A DNA stretch of 12,885 bases from Stagonosporopsis chrysanthemi (lineage: Eukaryota > Ascomycota > Dothideomycetes > Pleosporales > Didymellaceae): positions 1-12,885 of the forward strand of contig JAFISE010000371.1 of assembly GCA_022560025.1 (NCBI GenBank). Direction: 5' to 3'. How positions within the stretch are numbered: the stretch's first letter is position 1; every line of letters begins with the position of its first letter. The position numbers and the translations under genes were made by a program. The notes beneath the pieces were generated by a model, which searched no databases, was not told the DNA's origin, and saw nothing but the letters and a program-made list of their open reading frames with translations. This document shows positions 8,332-12,885 of the stretch, in pieces.

Positions 8332-9163
8332 TGCACAGCGAAGCCATACAGCTGTAGTTGAATGACCGGTCCAATGCAGCCTGGCCGACTATTTCAGGAC
8401 GAAAGCTGCTGTAACAAGAGTGTCAAGTGTGGCTACAAGGCTACGCAATGTGGTGCTGACGTCCGTCTCTCCAACCGTGACGCTAAGGCCATGTGTGGCA
8501 TCGATTCAGCAGATGGAAAAACATCTTGCGGGCTGAAACTCTGCTGTTCTTACTATGGTTGGTGCGGACCTGAAGGCATGAAGTATGCTTTTGTCTGCAC
8601 CGTCTCCAGAGACAAGTCGTGATCGCTGACTGTAACAACGTGCTGACAAATTGTAGATGTAAATTACATGGATCCTAAACCCCAGTTCATGAAGAGATCT
8701 TGCCAAGCAAGATATGGAGGTTGCCAGATCATACTTTCGCCAGTATGGGGCAAGAACTCTGGAACTGCTAAGGGTCGCTGCGTCGGGTATTACCAAGGCT
8801 GGAACACTCGAGAGCGCCATTGTGATAAAGTATTACCTCTCCATATCAATACTTGTGGACTGAAACATCTCTTCTAGTCGTTCGCTTTCTTTCATTCCAC
8901 GACATTCGAGATGATGCCAACGAACGATGGAGATAGTCCTTTGTACGGGGTATTTACAGCTTTGGAACGCAATGACCTACAAAACTTGGATCACTATTGG
9001 TGGATCAAGTCATAGCGTTTCTTTAATGGACTACCACCAGCCGATTTTGCAGATGTAGAGAATGTATGGCTAACTGTAGACAGTGGTCATTCAACAACCC
9101 TGATACGACCACATTCAATGCTTGTTCTGACATGGTGTCCACAAGAGCGAACGGAGCTTCCGG
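8332..9163 (+). pseudogene. Broken CBM18-CBM18-GH18 chitinase (subgroup C, killer-toxin-like type)
   Basis: The frame from 8362 to 8582 carries two hevein-type chitin-binding domains. The first has Ser-Cys-Cys-Asn near 8404 and Cys-Gly-Tyr, but its last cysteines are lost. The second, from about 8491, has Met-Cys-Gly-Ile-Asp, Leu-Cys-Cys-Ser and Gly-Trp-Cys-Gly. A probable 74-bp intron (GTATGC at 8583, TAG at 8654-8656) precedes a frame from 8668 that enters the GH18 barrel with Val-Gly-Tyr-Tyr-Gln-Gly-Trp-Asn-Thr-Arg. A TAG lies at 8875-8877, then the frame resumes with Ser-Phe-Ala-Phe-Phe. Two further shifts are needed to follow Thr-Trp-Ile-Thr-Ile-Gly-Gly (8984 on) and Asp-Met-Val-Ser-Thr (9129 on). 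Homology stops at about 9163, before the catalytic DxxDxDxE motif could appear. Intact relatives are secreted and hydrolyse chitin. This copy lacks an active site and cannot do so. Confidence 0.88.
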
Positions 9164-9304
9164 TTATTGTACTAATACGTATTACTATTACTAATATTGT
9201 TAGTATAGGCCTGTCTTCTTTTATTCGAATAGAGATACATAGTCATCTCTCTTCTTAGTAGCAGCTGCTATTGTAAGAGTTAAACAGAACTACATATCGT
9301 ATTC
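9164..9304. mobile_element. Short AT-rich patch, possible small insertion
   Basis: About 140 bp of AT-rich DNA with a perfect palindrome TAATACGTATTA near 9173 abruptly end chitinase homology and abut the stop codon of the membrane-protein gene on the minus strand. It resembles the left block in composition but is far smaller. It may be a MITE remnant, a scar of a larger excision or simply 3' intergenic DNA. No terminal inverted repeat or target duplication was found by eye. Confidence 0.35.
9220..9225 (-). terminator. Candidate polyadenylation signal AATAAA
   Basis: AATAAA on the minus strand lies about 80 nt after the TAG stop of the rhodopsin-domain gene (9307-9305). That is a plausible place for its 3' UTR poly(A) signal. 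AT-rich sequence makes chance occurrence possible. Confidence 0.4.
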
Positions 9305-10661
9305 CTATATATCACAGGCTTCTACTATAGTCCTCCTTTGTACATGTATTACCCCTGTATCCAATGCTTCCGTTGTATCTGAGCCTTCCCAGTCATCTTT
9401 GTTGTTACTCGAGATGGTTGTGCAGATTCCTACTGGCAGATTGGCTCGAGCGAAACCCCTAGCGAATTCATCTATGTAGATTTCTGCGAGGCCATGCGTC
9501 GAGCTGGCGTCATCTTGATCCTTTGTCCTCTTCGCGCTTAGAAGTGTGGTCAAGCGCATTGCAGTCCTCGATTCGTTCATGCGTTGGCTGCCTGTCATAA
9601 CACTTGGAAAGAGACCCGGACATATGCATCGAATGACTGGTCGCAACAAGGGGCAGCAGCCTAGACCAAGTGTGTGAGTAATGATGTATTCTGACGGAGT
9701 GCAGAAGGGTTCTCTTATTACCAGAGACAACGGCTACGTTGACCTCAACTGCGCCCCAGATGCAGAATGTTGCATAGTCATACGGCAGTTGTTGCGTATG
9801 AGCAGGAAACCGGACCAATATTATCAATGCGATGCACGATGCAATGCATACACTATAAGCAGAGTAAATACTCACGTTGAGAACCAGCGATTGAGAGCAC
9901 TTACACAACGCCGATTAAGAAGAAACCAACAACACCGACTCGCTGTTGGAAAGGCAATCGGAGCCTGAGAACTGGGACAATAGGAAGTATTAGGATCAAT
10001 ATATCCAGTATCAAGTGTGAAGTGATTGTGGCCAGGAAGAACTTGTCGCCATTGATGTTACAGACCGCATTCGTAATAGTCTTGTCCCAGATCGCACGCG
10101 TGGGGACGCAACGAAAAGTCAGCATGAACGTCCTGAGAAGGAGCCATGTTACAGACATAATTAGAAGGACTACAATGGGAATCCTGATGACCGAGAATTT
10201 GAATAGCCGCCAATAAAAGAGCAGTATGGATATCTTCGAGCAAGCGAGCGACGCGGCATAGCAGAGCGAGTTGAAGAAGCCGAGTTTGCGAGCCTGATAC
10301 AAAATATTTTCTCGAGCCGAGTCCTCGATAGTATCAGGTATACGATTTCCGAGCGACCAGTGGAGAGTCCCTGATGATGCAAGGTCAGTGTGTTCGTGAA
10401 TCAGGTCAATATTGATTACATTTTAGCAGAATGGCGCAGTACCCGGTCGCAAAGAGCTGTGTACAGTCCGCGTCGTCAGCTTTTGATCTGAGGTAACAGA
10501 CCATCAAAAGAGCTTACCAATGCCAGAATGGAAATGTAGTCGTCAACCCACCATTTGGCGCGCGTCATTCGGCGTGCGGCCATGCGCATAAAGAGCGCTC
10601 CTAGAGCAGCAAACCAAGTGATGCTGATGCTGGCGTAGAGACTAACCTGAAGCCCAGCCAT
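9305..10661 (-). CDS. Rhodopsin-domain 7TM integral membrane protein (PTH11-like), five exons
   Basis: I reconstruct exons at 10661-10518, 10456-10420, 10370-9905, 9852-9722 and 9660-9305. Introns are 61, 49, 52 and 61 nt, with donors GTAAGC, GTAATC, GTAAGT and GTAATA, all ending in AG, and CTGAC branch-like sites in the first two. All phases agree, giving 1134 nt and 377 residues with no internal stop. Helices lie at about residues 8-27, 43-61, 94-114, 124-146, 171-195, 205-229 and 243-265. Family marks are a Lys-Trp-Trp-x-Asp-Asp-Tyr after helix 1, Trp-x-Leu-Gly and Ile-Pro in the first long loop, Phe-Arg-Cys-x-Pro plus a second loop Cys at 164, and Trp-Gly-x-Val-Glu-Val-Asn-Val-Ala in helix 7. 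A soluble tail of about 100 residues follows. Members of the fungal rhodopsin domain family (PF20684) sit in the plasma membrane and many are thought to be GPCR-like sensors; ligand and partners are unknown here. The gene appears intact amid decayed neighbours. Confidence 0.93.
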
Positions 10662-10964
10662 GAAAGCAGCAAAGTTGGGTAGAAGTCTAAATGCTGCAGC
10701 TCTGGCGATTTCAGAGGCAATCGTAGCGTGCTAAGCGGGTGCGCGGCCAGTGTCTTGTGGATGACTGAGACAGCTGTTTGCAGGCCGATCGCTGACTCGA
10801 CCCTTGAATCTCCAATCGAGCGCCGTTTTGTTCCACGTCATAATTAGAACGTGTCGAAACACTAGATCATGCTTTCCTGTGTAGTTCGGGTCGCGCACAA
10901 GCGAACAACGATTTTGGCGCTGTCATCTGGCCATTGACGTTCTGTTTCCGAGCCCTGGCTTTTA
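10662..10964 (-). promoter_or_regulatory. Upstream region of the rhodopsin-domain gene
   Basis: This 300-bp gap separates the ATG at 10661 from the end of the possible orphan gene, so it should hold the promoter of the membrane-protein gene. I see no TATA box near the start. An imperfect inverted repeat (arms 10948-10957 and 10966-10976, CCGAG...CTCGG) overlaps the stop of the orphan frame. No transcription factor site can be named with confidence. Confidence 0.35.
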
Positions 10965-11435
10965 TCAGGCTCTCGGATGAGTTACCGGCTCAGATGACCG
11001 GTGCAGTCGGCCGACTCGCGCCATGCACGCATCTAATCGGTTATCGGCCCTACATAGTGCATTCATGCGTGAGTCAAAAGATCTGGAAATGATTGATGTC
11101 TCCAGCGTCGAACGTAACTTCATAGTGGGCCAAACTAGGACGGCTTCATCTGAATATCCTAGCGGCATTCCAGCCTCTGGATGAAGGTAGTCTGCTGAAT
11201 AGCAGCAACATAGATATGTCGGCGTAATTTCTGCTTGGACAGGACAAAGTACGTGAGAGCTCTTGTATCCTGTTGCAGTCCATTTAGCGCAGATGATCGA
11301 GGCGTATGATCACTCAATCAGTAACCTACCAATTTCATGGAGGTAAGGGGCAGCATCGTCACTGAACGGGCTTCGACACGGCAGTGTCGCCAGAATGGTC
11401 TGTTCGTGACTAAAGTTCTGGCCCCGACGTGTCAT
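10965..11435 (-). CDS. Possible two-exon orphan protein, 136 residues
   Basis: Exon 1 would run 11435-11330 and exon 2 11269-10965, joined across a 60-nt intron with a GTAGGT donor, a CTAAA branch-like site and a CAG acceptor. The phases agree and the join is open from ATG to TGA, giving 136 residues. The product has seven cysteines, including a Cys-Cys-Cys cluster early in exon 2, no signal peptide and no membrane segment, and is basic toward the end. I recognise no family. A competing frame (11308-11159) gives a helical, Lys/Arg-rich stretch of about 50 residues, so the true frame is uncertain and the locus could be another relic. It lies upstream of, and on the same strand as, the rhodopsin-domain gene. 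Confidence 0.3.
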
Positions 11436-11679
11436 GCAATGGTGCAGCACGCAAGCTTGGTTTGTCTGTTGTGATTCTCACACTTTTCGGTGGAATACTG
11501 ATGATGAGTAGCTCTATCTTATTGGCGAATCTGGCAGCAATAATGCGGGCAAGTCTGCAGTATGCTGTTTGCTCCCTAACAGATGATTACGATGTGAGCG
11601 CAAAAAATGTTACATTCAATTGACGATCCATGGAACAGACCTACTCCCATGAATTACTCGCTCGTAGGGCGTCGCACAT
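11436..11679. other. Unassigned stretch
   Basis: Short open frames exist on both strands. The plus-strand one at 11429-11623 encodes one hydrophobic segment and starts inside the possible orphan gene on the other strand. No domain, repeat or RNA gene is recognisable. Confidence 0.3.
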
Positions 11680-12240
11680 CTACAAATAGACCGCCTGATG
11701 GCATGTCTTTTTGCTCACCAGCCCCGTAAATTACTTAAAGGTCGAGGCATATGATGGGTCCAGCTGTGTAACTCTAGTCGGCCGTCGTCAGGATTCCACG
11801 TTCTCCTACAAATCAATTGCGCCCATCTCTGTCTTTACACTCACAGTCACTTCGCTACCATCTTCAGAGAAGTTCTTTACCTTACCAAGCTGACTGGTCA
11901 ATGGATTCACCGTAAGTCACGGAGCCATTTAAATCGACCAGTTGCATCAGGAATTGTTAGACTGGCTAAGCATATTTGTACCAAGAGCTTTTCTACATAG
12001 GACTGGTTGCGACTGTTTTTGCACCAATTCAGATAAAAAACTTTGGTGTCAGCCCAGAGCCATGTGTATTTACAACATTGCTCTCAAAATTGTTCGAGTT
12101 TGCAACGGCATCTTCGGCATCATCAGCATCCCAACTAATATCGTTAAAACCATGCACCACTTGACACTTGCATGGTATGCAGCCCTGTAAGGCTTTCTCT
12201 TTGCAACATTTGAAACGGCTCTAAGCTACTATCGGACATG
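11680..12240 (-). pseudogene. Degraded minus-strand coding relic, unknown family
   Basis: On the minus strand a protein-like frame runs from about 12240 to 11895 and continues in another frame from 11889 to 11680. The first part opens with a Cys-rich segment (Cys-Cys, then Cys-Ile-Pro-Cys-Lys-Cys at about 12181), followed by an acidic Asp/Ala/Asn-rich stretch, then Pro-Lys-Phe-Phe-Ile and Ile-Gly-Ala-Lys. The second part has Val-Lys-Asn-Phe-Ser-Glu-Asp-Gly and a beta-like Glu-Val-Thr-Val-Ser-Val-Lys. In-frame stops (TAG, TAA, TGA) mostly fit single transitions from CAG, CAA, CGA or TGG. The plus-strand frames over the same DNA look less protein-like. I cannot name the family; a small secreted Cys-rich protein is one possibility. 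Confidence 0.35.
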
Positions 12241-12450
12241 CTGACTAACGCGTCCATCAAAGGGCCCATAGCCCGTGAATGCTATCGAGCAGAAGCGCAG
12301 CATGGGCTAGATAACAGATTCCCGTGTCCACATGTTTAGCCTTTGCATGTGCACATAATTTCACTAAGATGTAGACTCTTCATTCTTGTGAGGCCATCTC
12401 TGCAAATCAATCGAACACTCCGATCCTTTTCTACACAACGAGCTGGTATC
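12241..12450. other. Intergenic / 5' region of the hydrolase relic
   Basis: No gene is recognisable. The sequence before the ATG at 12451 should include the old promoter and 5' UTR of the alpha/beta hydrolase. I see no clear TATA box or repeat. Confidence 0.35.
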
Positions 12451-12885
12451 ATGTCTAAGCCTCAGACCGTTCTTGTGCCTGGTACTTGGAGCAGCCCTGA
12501 GGGCTTGGAGCTATGGCCAAAATCCTTGAAAGCCACGGTTACAGCGTACATACTCAACACATGCCCTCAGTCGGCAACGATCACCCTTTAGAGAATCTTG
12601 CCGATGACATACAGGCTCTGCAAAGCCTCATTTCGGACGTAATCGGCGACGAAAACGATAATATTGTTGCGCCGCACAGTCGGGGTGGTATCGTCGCTGG
12701 CAGTGCTACAGCTGAATTGATAAAGTGCCTCGAGAACGCAAGGCTTAATGGTGCAGTAGTGGAACTTGCATACATGGCTTCTTTCCTTCTGTGACGGTTA
12801 TGAGAAGCAGATCACGTGTTGGTGGTCTGGTGTTGCTTCCTCATCCTATAGAGCATCTCTTGCCTCAGCTGCATCACAGATACGT
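12451..12885 (+). pseudogene. Frameshifted alpha/beta hydrolase, cut by window end
   Basis: The ATG at 12451 begins Met-Ser-Lys-Pro-Gln-Thr-Val-Leu-Val-Pro-Gly-Thr-Trp, the first strand and oxyanion loop of small AB-hydrolase-6-type esterases. Between about 12500 and 12515 the frame shifts by one base. The second frame then runs from 12513 to 12794 with Ala-Lys-Ile-Leu-Glu-Ser-His-Gly-Tyr, the Asp-Asp-Ile-x-Ala-Leu segment and the nucleophile elbow, now Pro-His-Ser-Arg-Gly-Gly, with Ser at 12678-12680. In this family Trp usually follows that Ser, so Arg is odd. A TGA at 12792-12794 ends the frame where relatives continue with Phe-x-x-Pro-Glu-Gly, and a trace of protein-like sequence goes on in another frame to the edge. 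Catalytic Asp and His would lie beyond the window. Intact relatives hydrolyse small esters or lactones. It is most likely a pseudogene, unless one shift is a sequencing error. Confidence 0.8.

Noticed and set aside
8506..8820. 104-codon minus-strand open frame
   Set aside because: It is antisense to the chitin-binding and GH18 segments, which are recognisable on the plus strand.
9681..9968. 95-codon plus-strand open frame
   Set aside because: It runs antisense across exons 3-5 and introns of the rhodopsin-domain gene.
11942..12190. Overlapping plus-strand frames of 82 and 62 codons
   Set aside because: Neither shows a domain or signal peptide, and the minus-strand reading is more protein-like.
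1..12885. tRNA, rRNA, telomere or centromere sequences
   Set aside because: No cloverleaf, rRNA core motif or TTAGGG array was seen by eye on either strand.
6533..12885. A biosynthetic gene cluster or operon-like defence system
   Set aside because: Genes lie on both strands, most are broken, and no backbone enzyme, transporter or shared regulator is present.

Overview
The window looks like a filamentous ascomycete (Pezizomycotina) chromosome, possibly from Dothideomycetes or a relative. Three things support this. The left half carries the signature of repeat-induced point mutation (RIP). The right half has short spliceosomal introns of 49-61 nt with GTRNGN-type donors and CTGAC-like branch sites. 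The recognisable families are fungal: an NLR-type WD40 tail, a CBM18-GH18 chitinase, a rhodopsin-domain 7TM protein and a small alpha/beta hydrolase. The species cannot be named from sequence alone.

Region 1 (1 to about 6525) is an AT-rich transposon graveyard. CpA and TpG are nearly absent, TpA is in large excess, TGA is almost missing while TAA and TAG are everywhere, and there is no credible open gene. Relics can still be read through the RIP stops. Two different CCHC zinc knuckles lie on the minus strand (686-727 and 2390-2431). A pair of direct repeats of about 277 bp (2050-2326 and 4210-4487) looks like LTRs around a gag-like relic. Four copies of one 12-bp palindrome lie at 3595-3710. 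A plus-strand, leucine-rich frame at 5137-5718 may be the tail of a pogo/Fot1-like transposase.

Region 2 (about 6525 to 9304) begins at a sharp switch to balanced base composition and is a gene graveyard. It holds the C-terminal end of an NLR-like WD40 protein cut off at the RIP border, then an unidentified coding relic (7063-7690) whose stops are all explained by C-to-T type changes. Next is a broken CBM18-CBM18-GH18 chitinase. A 140-bp AT-rich patch (9164-9304) ends it before its catalytic motif.

Region 3 (9305-10661, minus strand) is the one clearly intact gene. It is a five-exon, 377-residue, seven-helix rhodopsin-domain (PTH11-like) membrane protein, reconstructed here exon by exon with all phases consistent.

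Region 4 (10662-12885) contains a possible two-exon orphan of 136 residues (10965-11435, minus), a degraded minus-strand coding relic (11680-12240) and the start of a frameshifted alpha/beta hydrolase running off the right edge. I see no evidence of an operon or biosynthetic cluster. The window reads as a RIP-affected, fast-decaying accessory region with one surviving receptor-like gene.
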